Positions 1-10,901 of a DNA stretch of 64,000 nucleotides are shown here, one piece after another. Within the stretch, counting starts at the first letter, position 1. Every line of letters begins with the position of its first letter. The notes under the pieces are model-generated. The model saw only the letters and a program-made list of their open reading frames with translations. It did no database searches and was not told the DNA's origin. The position numbers were made by a program, and so were the translations under genes. This DNA is from Fragum whitleyi (lineage: Eukaryota > Mollusca > Bivalvia > Cardiida > Cardiidae): the NCBI GenBank assembly GCA_948146395.1, contig OX411543.1, positions 61,989,676 through 62,053,675 of the forward strand. The letters are read 5' to 3'.

Positions 1-69
1 TTTTAAAAACTCAACAAGCATTCAACAAGAAGTCGCTAGCATGAAGCATTTTCATACGCATCACAATTA

Positions 70-517
70 CAGTTAACAACATCGTTAAATTGACAAGATG
101 AATAATTTTGGAATGATTATTGAACGAAATTGAGTTAGTGTAATGAGTGAGTTTTGAGTCAAATTTAAGGCAGGTAATCCAATATCGCAAATTTTGTTCA
201 GTAAGAACAAATTTTGCGATATTCATTACCTCTCTTAAAAATATGCATACAAGTTCTATTAATAGCATCCGTTTTCTACGGGGACCAATCAGACGCTTAC
301 AATTTCCAATTAGTCGGTAAAATCGCGATATTTTGTATAAGACTAGGTATATCTATTTTGAGTGCAATTGTTCACCTCATCGTTTTAGTCCTTTTGGAGC
401 GTTTTTAAATGGTTCGAATGAGTGTTTGGAATGAATGAAAGGAGCGATGATTGAGCGATTCAGAATGTTTTGTTTTTTTTATTGAGATGAATGTAAATTT
501 CATGATGTTACTAACTG
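70..517 (-). mobile_element. Family A MITE, copy 1
   Basis: Bounded by CAGTTAACAACATCG and its inverted, diverged counterpart ending TACTAACTG, with TA on both sides, as in Tc1/mariner-type insertion. It carries the inner hairpin of the family; the loop-proximal arms are CGCAAATTTT and ATTTTGCG. The long C/A-rich arm is on the right, so the copy is reversed relative to the reference copy at 8580. There is no transposase; it is nonautonomous. Confidence 0.9.
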
Positions 518-815
518 TAGGTTAGCAAGAGCACCGCAAACGGTTGCCTAGTCTCGGCCATTGGGTGCTGTAAAATGTTAGCCTTAAAAAGGACATAATT
601 CGCACGAATGCATCTAGACTTATTCCCCTATAGAGTATATGTTGTTCTTTTGAAAGAGAACGTGTGTGCTAAGTTTCAAGTGAATGTCCTTGTTCATAGC
701 GCTAAATGTCGAAGTTTTTGCGTGACGACGCCACGTCACCGACGAAACCGACTTAGACAACGAGGATGACGCTAAGGCTATATCAGTAGCTCGGGGTTCC
801 TAAAAAACGAATAAA
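518..815. other. Unassigned sequence with a possible family G fragment
   Basis: No coding signal. About 770-800 (ATATCAGTAGCTCGGGGTTCC) resembles the segment right of the family G copy at 16565-16590, so part may be an old G fragment. The rest is not recognised. Confidence 0.4.
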
Positions 816-1067
816 TGTGACCCGTCACGCGAAGAGGGACCATCTGGGAACTCCGTAAGATTAACATTTGAAAAAGAGATAGATTCTTGTAAAGGCCAAC
901 CAGAGGACGCATTTAAAACATTCTTTCATGGGTGGGTAGATGAATTATTGTAGATTAAGAAAAATAGCAAAATGCGAAAAGCCTCGATCCTCGTCAGTCT
1001 GCGCAGTCTAACTAGGGTCGACACTTTTCGCACTACCCAGATGGTCCCTTTTCCCGTGACCGATCAC
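816..1067 (+). mobile_element. Family B fold-back MITE, copy 1
   Basis: The left end TGTGACCCGTCACGCGAAGA and GGGACCATCTGG recur inverted on the right as CCAGATGGTCCCTTTTCCCG followed by TGACCGATCACA. The inside is AT-rich with a short GTCAGTCTGCGCAGTC motif shared by other B copies. No coding capacity. Confidence 0.85.
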
Positions 1068-1103
1068 AAATAAGAATACAAAGTAAGCAACTTGTGGAAT
1101 CCT

Positions 1104-1332
1104 TGTGACCCGTCACGCGAGTGACTATCTGGATGTTTCGTTAAATACACATACAAAATGGCAGTTTGAACTAATTGAGATCAACTATAAGGTGGTTTTT
1201 TGAGGATTATTATATTTAAAAAATGTTCCTGGTTAAGACAATTCACTTATCTCAAAGTGTCGACCACATCAGACTGCACAGGTTGACACTTTGCTCATTT
1301 TCCAGGTGGCTTTTAACGCATGACGGGTCACA
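1104..1332 (+). mobile_element. Family B MITE, diverged copy 2
   Basis: Starts TGTGACCCGTCACGCGAGTG and ends with the inverted TGACGGGTCACA. It is shorter and more diverged than the copy just upstream, with the same CAGACTGCACAGG interior motif. Confidence 0.75.
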
Positions 1333-2349
1333 TATGTAGACAAGTTCTGAAAATTGTTGATATTTTGTACATTGTAATAGTTCAATATTCAAGATCATTC
1401 ATTGACTTAAACTTTACAATTTTTGCAATACAAATAACTCAAAGAACAAATTTTATATTATAACTACAGTGGTCTCGCGTTACCTCGAGAGGGCGAAAAC
1501 TCGAATTCATGCGGAAGCTCGAGCTCGCTCTCCGGTCCCGACGCGTCTTACTCTATTTTCTTGTTGGTTATTACTGCACTTACTCGAACGCGCGATTGTT
1601 CGATCGCTCGAGCAGCAATCTCAGTCCCGTGGTCAAATTTTACTGCATTCACTCGAGCAAAGGGGTTCGCACCTTTCTGACATCCATTGTTTTGCATTAA
1701 AATTAATTTACAGTGCGTATTTGTTATTTTGGCCCATCGTCAAGAATACCTTTAGGCCTTTTTCACGGGGTTTTCACAAGTCAGAAAACTTGTTTTCACA
1801 CCTCATTGTATGTCACACTTATTCAGATTAAGGGTGTAAATGACGGGAATGTAATGATCAGAGAAAAATTGTCAGACTTTGAGACAACAATAAAACACAC
1901 AGGCATTTTTGTCGAATTAATGCTCATCATCAATTTGAAGGTCATTCGGAAATCATCCTCGTAACTTTCAGCAAATTATTCACCTTTATAACGAAAGATA
2001 TTGAAGATTGCCCACCGGAACATCATAACTTCACTTTTTTAAGCTGTAGTTTCAATGTTTCTGTCATCCATCGCTAATGTCCGGTCCAAAAACGTTGTTA
2101 AAGAAAAATGCATTGATTTTTAATTGTCTTGAAGGAAGTAAGCTCCAAAGAAAACATTGTGAGAAAAGAAGGATTTGCTTGCGACCTCGCCTATCTTCTG
2201 ACTGATAAAACGTCTCAAATGGTGTCATTAAGAAACAAAAGCTATGAAAATATTGTAAGGAAGAAAGAATATGCAAGATATAATGCCTCTCATTAAAATT
2301 GCTGAATGTACAGAAAGAGACACCACTAACATTGACGCCGACGCCTTAA

Positions 2350-3810
2350 TCGACTCTTTTGAGTTTTTAGCTCCACTGGCCGAAGGCCAGCGAGCTTTTG
2401 TCATGGCGGAGTGTCCGTTGTGCGTCCGTGCGTGCGTCCGTCCGTCCGTCCGTCCGTGCGTAAACTTTTTCTTTAAACATCTTCTCCTCCCAAACCAATG
2501 GGCGGATTTTAACCAAACTTGGTAGAAATGATCCTTGGGTGCCCCCCTTCTAAAATTGTTCAAAGAATTTTGATTGGCCCCCAAATATGGGCGTGGCAGG
2601 GCGTGGCATTTTTTCACTTTGAAATCATTAAAAATCTTCTTCTCCCAAACCATTGGGCTGATTTCAATGAAACTTGGCATGAATGTTCCTTTGGTGACCC
2701 TTTACTTAAATTGTTCAAGAAATTTTGATTAGCCCATAAATATGGGCGTGGCAGGACGGGGCTTATTTTGAGCCCGAAATCTTTGAACGACATCTCCTCC
2801 TGAACCACTGGACCGATTTCAATGAAACTTTATCAGAATGTTTCTTGGGTGACCCTTTACTTAAATTGTTCAAGAAATTTTGATTGGTCCATAAATATGG
2901 GCGTGGCAGGGCGGGGCTTATTTTGAGCCCGAAATCTTTGAATGACATCTCCCCCTGAATTACTGGGCCGATTTCAATGAAACTTTATCAGAATGTTCCT
3001 TGGGTGACCCTTTACTTAAATTGTTCAAGAAATTTTGATTGGTCCATAAATATGGGCGTGGCAGGGCAGGGCTATTTTGAGCCTGAAATCTTTGAACGAC
3101 ATCTCCTCCTGAACCACTGGGCCGATTTCAATGAAACTTTAATGGAATGTTCCTTGGGTGACCCTTTACTTAAATTGTTTAAGAAATTTTGATTGGCCTA
3201 AAAATATGGGCGTGGCAGGGCAGGGCCTATTTTGAGCCCGAAATTTTCAAATGACATTTTCTCCCGAACCACTTGGCTGATTTCAATGAAACTTTACCAG
3301 AATGTTCCTTGAGTGTCTCTTTTTAAAAGTTATTTGCTTAATTTTGATAGGCCTATTAATTTTGATAGGCCTATAAATTTGGGCGTGGCAGGGCGGAGCT
3401 TATTTTGAGGCCAGAATCTTTGAACAATATCTCCTCCGGAACCACTCAGCCAATTTCAATGAAACTTAACCAGAATGTTTCTTGGGTGACTATTTACTTA
3501 AATTGTTCAAGAAATTTTGTTTGGTCCATAAATATGGGCATGTCAGGTGGGGCCTATTTTGAGCCCGAAATCTTTTAACGACATCTTTTGAACCTTATGT
3601 TTTAATAAGATTGGTCAAGGGTTGCAGGTTCATTGTGATTGAGTATTTTGGTGCAATATGGACCAGAACCATTTAATAATTACTAAATAGGTCTTAGGAG
3701 ATTTTGGAGTGTTAATGTATTCATATAAAGTAATCTTTATTTAATGAAAGTCTAAAGATTTTAAAGCCAGTGGAGCGATACAGGCCCTCTTGGGCCTCTT
3801 GTTTTTTGTT
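2350..3810 (+). mobile_element. Tandem-core element (pearl/HINE-like), nested
   Basis: Left border CTCCACTGGCCGAAGGCCAG and right border with inverted CCAGTGGAG then CCCTCTTGGGCCTCTTG flank a (CCGT)n tract and the array at 2480-3595. Bivalve pearl elements, later placed with nonautonomous Helentrons, have this plan: arms around tandem cores of about 160 bp. The assignment rests on architecture only. Confidence 0.65.
2480..3595 (+). repeat. Tandem array, 155-bp unit, about 7 copies
   Basis: The marker GGGCGTGGCAGG starts at 2589, 2744, 2899, 3054, 3208 and 3381 with a variant at 3536: spacings 155, 155, 155, 154, 173 and 155. The 173 comes from an 18-bp local duplication of TTTTGATAGGCCTA near 3345-3370. 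Each unit holds CCACTGGGCCGATTTCAATG and TTCTTGAAC-type stretches. ORFs across it on both strands are periodic artefacts. Confidence 0.92.
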
Positions 3811-4069
3811 TTCAACGCTGAAAATTTGACCAAATTAGCAAATCGTCTTATATGATAAAATCATTGGTACTTCATAAAACTATTCCTCTAGGAGTATTTT
3901 ACATAGGAACTGCATATGTTGAAGGCAACATATGCAAAAGAAATTTTAAAACGCAGTAAAACGTCTTCATAGAGGACAATTTTGCGTACTGGCATTAACT
4001 CGAATCATGCGATGACTCGAGCAAATTGGTCGGTCCCGTGTGTGTTCGAGATATCGCGAGACCACTGTA

Positions 4070-4353
4070 TACAAATATCTGTGTGTTAATATCCCACATG
4101 ATATCTTTTATGATATCATATGGTTATTTTTAGAACAATAACATAATGAAGTTATTTTTTTTAGAAACTTGCACTTTTGTAAGAAACATCGACAAAAACA
4201 ATGCAAATAGAGCTTATAAGATAAATATAATACGTCCACATTGTATTGTATGAAAAAAATATCTAACTGAGTTGTTGGAATGCTCGACAAATATCAATTC
4301 TCCCAACCCCATCAGATATTTGTTCTCATACAAAACACTAAGTACGTATTATA
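4070..4353 (+). mobile_element. Family C MITE, copy 1
   Basis: Shares with 19349, 24704 and 47191 the left part (ATGATATC palindromes, GTTATTTTTAGAACAATAA, GAAACTTGCA) and the right hairpin that opens near AATACGTCC and closes CACTAAGTACGTATT, with AGAATTGATATT-type loop arms. It abuts the right end of the 2.6-kb TIR element. Confidence 0.75.
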
Positions 4354-4354
4354 T

Positions 4355-4982
4355 GTGTTACCCGACATACGAAGGAGGATCAACTTGGAACTCCACGAAA
4401 AAAATAAAATACAGTTAGTTACATCGTAAATTGACATTCATCTCAATCAAAACCATTCAAAATTACTCATTCAGCACTCCAATCGTTCATTTCAAACATT
4501 CTCTTTAATCGATCAAAAAAGCTCCAAATGACTAAAACGTATACAAAATTCAAAATAAATATAAATGGAAAAACTCGCCATTTCACTGACATAATTGAAA
4601 TTGTTAGCGTCTGATTGGTTTTTGAAGGATTATTTTATTAAAGGGAGGTAATCAATATCGCCAATTTTGTTCATCCTGAACAAAATTTGCGGTATTGGGT
4701 TACCTCCCATTAAATTCACTCAAAACTCGTTCTACACACTTATTCAATTTCACTCCAAAATCATTCTAAAATCATTCAAAGTATCAATTTCACGATGTTG
4801 TTAACTGGGGACGCAATTTATTTTTCTTGTCACAGAAAGGAAGATTGGTCATTTTACATTAAAAAATTAGCCAAGAGCGAAACCATTTGATCCTTCAAAG
4901 CCTGCACACTTTGCAAATGCCTACTTTGGGTAGAATCCTCACGCACAATCCTGATGGCCCCCCTTGGGCACAACGGGTTACA
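4355..4982 (+). mobile_element. Family B MITE interrupted by a family A copy
   Basis: Left end TGTTACCCGACATACGAAG and right end CCCCCTTGGGCACAACGGGT are the two ends of a B element. A complete family A copy (4412-4807) sits between them, so A inserted into B here. Confidence 0.6.
4412..4807 (+). mobile_element. Family A MITE, copy 2
   Basis: Left TIR CAGTTAGTTACATCG preceded by TA, right TIR CACGATGTTGTTAACTG followed by GG in place of TA. The inner hairpin GGGAGGTAATCAATATCG...GGTTACCTCCC is intact. Reference orientation. Confidence 0.88.
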
Positions 4983-5089
4983 AAAATAATTTAGAAAAAA
5001 GTTACTAAATGAATTCTGGGTATCAGGATATCTTTCTTTTATTATATATATTATAGTTTTTAAAGTAATTTCGTGTTTTTTAATAATTA

Positions 5090-6040
5090 TTACCCTGATT
5101 ACCTTTGCAAAGGTTTGGGTAATTGATCATGCTGTTGTTGATTTTATTGTTTACCGAAACGAAGACACCATTATGCGAAGAAATCATAAACGGTGATCAT
5201 ATCATGAACAATACAAGATGACCGTGATGGTCCTATATCGCTCACCTTCGTATCTTTGTCTAAATTAAGAATTATCAAATTTTCCAGCAAAAGTAACAAT
5301 TACACATTTAAGATTTATGGTCTCTAAAGTGTTAACAAGGAAACTGTCATTGAGGTCCCTTTTCCCGTGTAATGCCACAGATCCTTCCCATTTAGAATAG
5401 GGTTCATCCTTGTGACTTGACAAACATTGTGACATATTTCATGAAGATTGGACCATATTTGTGGCTTCTAGTGTGTTGACAAGAAAATTGTCATTACGGC
5501 CCCTTTTCCTGTGATATGGCGTGGATCCTTCCAATTTTTAATAGGGTTCATCCTTGTGAGCCGACAAACAATCTGACCAAGCTTCATGAAGATAATACCA
5601 GGTTTGTGGCTTCTAGATTGTTAACAATAAAATTGAAATAAAGGCCCATTTTCCCGTGCTATGACATGGATCCTTCCCATTTTCAATACAGTTAATCAAA
5701 TTGTGACCTGACAAACGATCAAGATTCATAAAGATTGGACCATATTTGGGACCTCTCGAGTGTAAACAAGAAAGTTGTCATTAAGACCCATTTTCCCGTG
5801 ATATGGTACAGATCTTTCCCATTTTCAAAGAGGTTCATCCGTGTGACCTGACAAACATTCTGAGAAAGTTTCATGAAGATTGGACCATATTTGTGGTCTC
5901 TAGAGTGTAAATACTTGAATTGTGGACGTCTGACGACGCATGACAAACGACGAACGACACACGACGGACGACAAACGGCGGACATTCAATGATCACAAAA
6001 GCTCACCTTGAGCACAATGTGCTCAGGTAAGCTAATAAGA
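5090..6040 (-). mobile_element. Tandem-core element 2 (pearl/HINE-like)
   Basis: A unique arm is followed by a 143-bp tandem array (5300-5905), then a GACG/ACGA-rich tract (5925-5985) and the border AGCTCACCTTGAGCACAATG, a motif that typically closes such repeats in molluscs. Same plan as the element at 2350 with unrelated core sequence. Confidence 0.6.
5300..5905 (-). repeat. Tandem array, about 143-bp unit, 4 copies plus a partial
   Basis: CCCTTTT/CCCATTTT markers at 5357, 5502, 5645 and 5787 give spacings 145, 143 and 142. Units share TCATGAAGATTGGACCATAT, GTGGCTTCTAG and GATCCTTCCCATTTTCAATA. Confidence 0.88.
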
Positions 6041-6813
6041 AAGTCATATACCTCTTTAAGCTGATGTTGTATACATCTATGCAAGCACTTATGTAAACGT
6101 TACAATAAACTTAGTACATGTAATAACAGAATTACTAGAACTCTTGTGCGTCCTAACAGATTAAATTCACAAACGGGTCAATGAAAGATAACAAATAAGT
6201 TACATACGGATGCTTGCGAATATTCAAGAGTTGGTAGTCCGTAAGAACTCTCAGGAAAAGTACGTATTTTTCTCTAAGATAAAGTGACATTAATGTGTGT
6301 AGTTCGAGGTGGATGACGTCATAAATATGTCATTATCTAAACCATGCTAGATGAATATTTTCTCTTTGAAAGACCATTGATAAGTGAGTTCTGCAATGTG
6401 AGCAATATCATTTATGTTTTTTTTTAATATCAGTAAACACATGCATGTATATCAGGAAAAAGGGTGCAAAACGCCATTACATTATACACACACACACTTT
6501 CACATCAGCAATATTAAGTTCATGAACACAATATATGATCACACTTTGTTGTAAAAATGGATATAATAATTCATAAAACACTTCATATATTTACAAATAT
6601 CATTTTCTCTTGAATGAGATAATACGCAAAAATGTATTTATCGAAAGAAAATAAATAAAAGGCTATAAGCCATTGAATTTAAATGATTTAATTTACGTGA
6701 GCAGTCACGCAAAAAGGGACCATCTTCGATCTCAGTAAAATATATTTGTGACCGATCACGCGAAAACACATCATTTGCGAACTCCATAAAATGATGCTTT
6801 GAGAGAATAGAGG
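6041..6813. other. Unassigned AT-rich sequence with family B left-end fragments
   Basis: Mostly unrecognised; a short (AC)n run at about 6485. At 6700-6790 two B-like ends occur, GTGAGCAGTCACGCAAAAAG and GTGACCGATCACGCG, just before a family A fragment. Confidence 0.45.
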
Positions 6814-7136
6814 AACACTCATTCAAACCATTCCAAAACGCTCCAAACTCACTGAAAAAGATAGAATCAGCATGTCATTCAAAATGAGTAATGCTAGGAC
6901 AGAATCTCGATTTCACTGATGTAATTCAAATTGCAAGAAAAAGAAGTTATTTATATACATATTTTGTCAAAGGGAGGTAAGCCATATCGCTTATTTTGTT
7001 CATCCTGAACAAAATTTGCGATATTGGATTACCTTCCATTAAATTCACGCAAAACTCGTTCCACACACTCATTCAATTTCTTTCCTAAATCATTTCATAA
7101 TCATTCATCTTGCCAATTTCTCGATATTGTTCACTG
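6814..7136 (+). mobile_element. Family A MITE, copy 3, left end missing
   Basis: Begins inside the long arm (CACTCATTCAAACCATTCC), keeps the full hairpin GGGAGGTAAGCCATATCG...GGATTACCTTCC and the right TIR ending TTCACTG before TA. Confidence 0.82.
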
Positions 7137-7144
7137 TAGATTGA

Positions 7145-7797
7145 TAATTCTCATCAAAAGTGCGCTGCTTGACTAGGGTCGACATGTTATGCAATCCCTA
7201 GATGGTCCCTTTTCGTGTTACAGGTAACTGTAAAAAGACACTGATTCAAATACATGTCAGTCGGAGGTCGTATAACAAAAAAAGTTTTAGACAAAAGGGT
7301 AGAATTATGATTCTATATCCAGAAAAAAAGCCGGGTGCGAAAGGTTTCGACACTAGTACAGTTGATAACATCGTGAAATTGACATTTATTTCAATTAAAA
7401 CTATTCTAAATCGCTAACTAAGCGACCCATTCATTCATTCATTCATTCAAAACACTCACTCAAACCATTCAAAAACGTTCCAAAGTGACTAAAAATGGGG
7501 AACTTAAACAACTACATTCAGAATCAATATTGCGTGTGTCTGATTGGTTCTTGTAGAAATTGCAAGCAATTTGAAGGGAGGTATTGAATATCGAACATTA
7601 TGTTCGTCCTGAACAGAATTAGCGATATCCGATTACCTCCCTGAAATTTAACTCAAAACTCACTCTTTCGATTTCATTCCAAATTCATTCCGAAAATATT
7701 CATCTCACCAATTTCACGATGTTGTAAACTATATTACTTAATTGGCACTTAACGCAAAATATAGGTGGTCCAATTTTGCCTGACGGGTCACATATTC
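7145..7797 (+). mobile_element. Family B fragments around a family A insertion
   Basis: 7150-7222 is a B right end (AGGGTCGACAT, CCTAGATGGTCCCTTTTCG). 7290-7358 and 7735-7797 are B interior and right end (AGGTGGTCC, TGACGGGTCACA) that flank the complete family A copy 4, so A inserted into B. Confidence 0.6.
7359..7731 (+). mobile_element. Family A MITE, copy 4
   Basis: CAGTTGATAACATCGTG after TA; right end GATGTTGTAAACTA before TA. The hairpin reads GGGAGGTATTGAATATCG...CGATATCCGATTACCTCCC. Reference orientation. Confidence 0.86.
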
Positions 7798-8045
7798 AAC
7801 AGATTGGTTCAGGTATGTGCCTGTTTGGGGGTATTTTTCTACCACAAGAAAAGAGTAACATATATTTACATATCATATGATAGGTTAAAATTTTCCTTAC
7901 GATTCAAACAATAGATAGTGCGAAATTGCATTTTTTAGTTGTTTTTGTTTTTTTTTTATCATAGCTTCAGTCATCAGGGCCCGAGGTTATAAATTTTTTC
8001 TCATTTTCAAATTTAAATCTACTTAAATTTCAAAATTAGATTAAT

Positions 8046-8103
8046 TGATTGAATTGGGTTTTTACGCCGCTTCAAACATTATTTCAGTTCTATCGCGGCG
8101 GTT
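8046..8103 (-). mobile_element. SINE-2 3' end fragment
   Basis: TTTTTACGCCGCTTCAAAC and CTATCGCGGCGG are the reverse complement of the SINE-2 tail seen complete at 58498-58766 (CGCCGCGATATAACTG, GTTGAAAGCGGCGTAAAA). Adjoins a family A fragment. Confidence 0.7.
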
Positions 8104-8190
8104 TGGAGCGTTTTTAATGGTTTGAGTGAGTGTTTTGAGTGAATGAATAGAACGATGATCGAGTGATTTGGAATGGCTTTTAATAACAAC
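8104..8190 (-). mobile_element. Family A long-arm fragment
   Basis: TTTGGAGCGTTTTTAATGG and GAGTGAGTGTTTTGAGTGAA match the reversed long arm of family A; neither TIR nor hairpin is present. Confidence 0.7.
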
Positions 8191-8579
8191 TTATTCATAT
8201 CATCTTTTATTTTCATATACTTATTTACATTCAAAATTTGAGAAAACTCTCAGTTGAGCCTGAGAAAAGTCTTATAACCTCAGGCTCTGATAAATATCCT
8301 TCTCCAACACATATGATTGACGTCAACATGACGTCATTGAACACACGTTTTCGTGATATTTCTGTTATCATTGCGTTCCCAAAATAAGGATTTTTGCGTA
8401 CAAAAACGGCTATTGTGAGAAAAAGAATTTGTAGCTCGGTTTTGTTTGAGACACCTTATTTTTTAAAACAAAGACTAGAATAGAAATGTTAATAAGCGAG
8501 CCTTAGGGATGATATAAGGGTTTAGCTTTATCACATTTAAAACTGTAACAAAAGATGTTTCTGAATCTTGTTTTTCGTA
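8191..8579. other. Unassigned sequence
   Basis: AT-rich, no coding signal and no recognised repeat apart from a short CTCAG...CTGAG hairpin near 8245-8290 (AACTCTCAGTTGAGCCTGAG). Confidence 0.4.
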
Positions 8580-9016
8580 CAGTTAACAACATCGTGAAAT
8601 TGACATTCCCCTCAATCAAAACCATTCTAAATCGCTCACTAAGCGCTCCAATCATTCATTCCAAACACTCACTCAAACCATTCATAAACGCTCAAAATTA
8701 CTAAAAAATATAAGATAAACAACTACCGTCAAACTGAATGAAACAAGAACCAAATCGCGATTTCAATGGCATAATTGAAATTTTAGGCGTCTGATTGGTT
8801 CTTGAGGAAATAGGAAGCTATCTATAGAATTTTTATGCATATTTTATTGAAGGGAGGTAATGAATATAGCTAATTTTGTTCATGCTGAACAAAATCAGCT
8901 ATATAGGATTACCTCCCATTAAATTCACTCAAAACTCACTCCCCGCACCCATTCAATTTCATTCCAGAATCATTCCAATATCATTCACCTTGTCAAATTC
9001 ACGATGTTGTTAACTG
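8580..9016 (+). mobile_element. Family A MITE, copy 5, full length, one of an identical pair
   Basis: 437 bp between CAGTTAACAACATCGTG and CACGATGTTGTTAACTG, flanked by TA on both sides. By eye it is identical at every position to 26714-27150. The hairpin carries a variant stem, ATATAGCTAATTTTG against CAAAATCAGCTATAT, in place of the common ATATCGC/GCGATAT. Confidence 0.95.
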
Positions 9017-9240
9017 TACAACCGAGTACATTGCCCAGTATTTCACGTCTTTCTTATTTTATACACGTGTAAAGAAAGATGTAACGGAAACTGTATAAGT
9101 TGTAAAACTAGAAAGCCATGAATGGTTTGAGTCGCTCCACAGGCTTGAAATTCTTGAAATAGCAAATAAACGTTTTGACTAGATTTTTAGATATTTTGGG
9201 TTCTATTGATGTTATAATAGTAGAGTCGCTTAGGTAAAAA

Positions 9241-9790
9241 ATCGTGACAAGTCGGACGAAAGTGCCATTTTTTGTTCATAGTTAGAGAGATCGATGGGCA
9301 ATATTTTGCACCGGGGGTGCCCGGATTTTGAGGCCTATGAGACAAGAAATCGTTGATTAAATATTCGGATAATGTACTATCCGAATACTGTTCCTTTTTA
9401 ACGAAAAAGGTCCTTTTATGTCAAACTCCTATATATATTTTGCATTAAAACTATATTTACAATTAGAATGTATCAAATTTCGAATCTTAAAGCATAAAGG
9501 AATTGAAAATGATTGTTAAATTTACAGTTTTTAGACCAAAGTATCCTTTTTGTATTTTCGGCATTTCAACATTTTAAGAGATCGGTAATTCAAAAGATTC
9601 TGGCTTGCGAAGTTGCGAAAAAAGGTAGCCCTGATCAGAGTTTATACTATCAGCGTGAATCTTAAATAGGAGTGCCCGATTTTACAAGCTTTAAAATCTT
9701 GAAATCGGTGATTAAATTTTCGGATAAATTGCTTTCCGAATACCTTTCCTTCTGAGATTTTACAATTTAATTTAACCGGACAATTCTTAG
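9241..9790 (+). repeat. Dispersed repeat N, two partial direct copies
   Basis: Copy one (about 9241-9410) has CGTGACAAGTCGGACGAAAG, GGGGTGCCCGGATTTTGAGG and TCGGATAATGTACTATCCGA. Copy two (about 9600-9755) repeats GTGCCCGATTTTACAAGC and TTTCGGATAAATTGC. A third copy lies inverted at 13229-13480. Confidence 0.65.
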
Positions 9791-10361
9791 AATATTGTTG
9801 TGTAACCGACAGAGAGGAAAGTAATAATAAGGATTAAGATTATAAAAATGTCTGTATTATATTCTTGATGAACATATGTAATGAAAATCAAATGATTTCA
9901 ATAATTTTGCCTCTTGATCTTAATTGTTGATTCATGATACCTTAAGGGTATAACTAAAACGATTATCAAGCCGACACAATGTTTTACATTTCTCGCGTGT
10001 ATGCGACTTGAAAGTGTGATCCGGGTGGTAGTTAATTTCACGTCACTTACACTAAGCAAATCCATCTCGGGTCAATCAATGAATTGCGTGCGTGCGTGCG
10101 CGCTGTATTATCGACAAATCGCCGAATATGTCTGCGAATTACCACCAATTCTTCGCGAATAAAGAGACGTCACAGGAACACAGGCCTTTCTTTTTATGAA
10201 AATTAGTGCTTTTTCATTTCAACTAAAAATGAAATTGGTATTCTTACACTCATAAATAATTAAATATTTGGTGAAATGAAAACAAGATACATGATTGATT
10301 TAAAGGAAACGCGATTGTTTATTTTCCGATTTTATTATCTGTTTTGTCTATGTTATGCTTA
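9791..10361. other. Unassigned sequence with a short (GTGC)n run
   Basis: No ORF or recognised family; GTGCGTGCGTGCGCGC at about 10087 is a simple repeat. Confidence 0.4.
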
Positions 10362-10901
10362 AGTCACACAAAAGTCAGCGTCGTCGACACATCCGCGATT
10401 CCTATTTTTCATCGGCCGATTAGTAAAAAATGACGTCGACCGGGCGTCGGCCGCTATCTCAGGACAAAAATACTTTTCAGTCACATAAATCTCGGCCGAC
10501 GTGACGATGGCTAATTTCCTGTCCAGAAATCATGATCAATTAAACATAGCGTGCTGATGATACGCCGGTGAGATGCGCAGGCGATGCATTGCCGACTAGT
10601 CGCCGATCACTTCCCTAAGTGGAAGGGCAAGAAAAGACTTCTGCGATGTGAACAAAATCGGCCGGAGCCCGGAAGAAAGACAGCGATTAGTTGTCATCCA
10701 CAAATCTAAAAAACGTCGTCGACAGCTTTTAACTTGACGATAAAACTCATCTACGCCTTGCCGATCTACAAAAGATCCGCTATGTAATCGGCTGATGAAC
10801 CGATCAGTCGCCGACTATTCGGCGACTAGGCGTCGTTTTTATCATCTAATGAATGATATAAATGCGCATCGCCGACTTGTCGGAGCGTTTATGTGACACT
10901 A
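10362..10901. mobile_element. GC-rich element with repeated GTCGGCGA motifs
   Basis: In AT-rich surroundings this block has many GCCGAC, TCGGCCGA and TAGTCGGCGAC motifs in both orientations, e.g. GCCGACTAGTCGCCGA near 10590 and GCCGACTATTCGGCGAC near 10813. The ends AGTCACACAAAAGTC and GCGTTTATGTGACACT are roughly inverted. It behaves like a nonautonomous fold-back element; the class is unknown. Confidence 0.55.

Larger units (their letters stand above)
1467..4067. mobile_element. 2.6-kb TIR element with TA target (Tc1/pogo-like ends), host of a tandem-core insertion
   Basis: Left end CAGTGGTCTCGCGTTACCTC and right end GATATCGCGAGACCACTG are inverted repeats flanked by TA at 1465-1466 and 4068-4069. 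CAGTG ends with TA duplication suit the Tc1/mariner/pogo superfamily. Repeated TCGAG motifs sit near both ends. No transposase can be read; the middle is taken up by a separate element with 155-bp tandem repeats (2350-3810). ORFs at 1469-1964 are in the terminal region and look incidental. Confidence 0.75.

Noticed and set aside
2228..3192. ORFs of 60-150 residues on both strands
   Set aside because: They repeat every 155 bp with the tandem array and exist in several frames.
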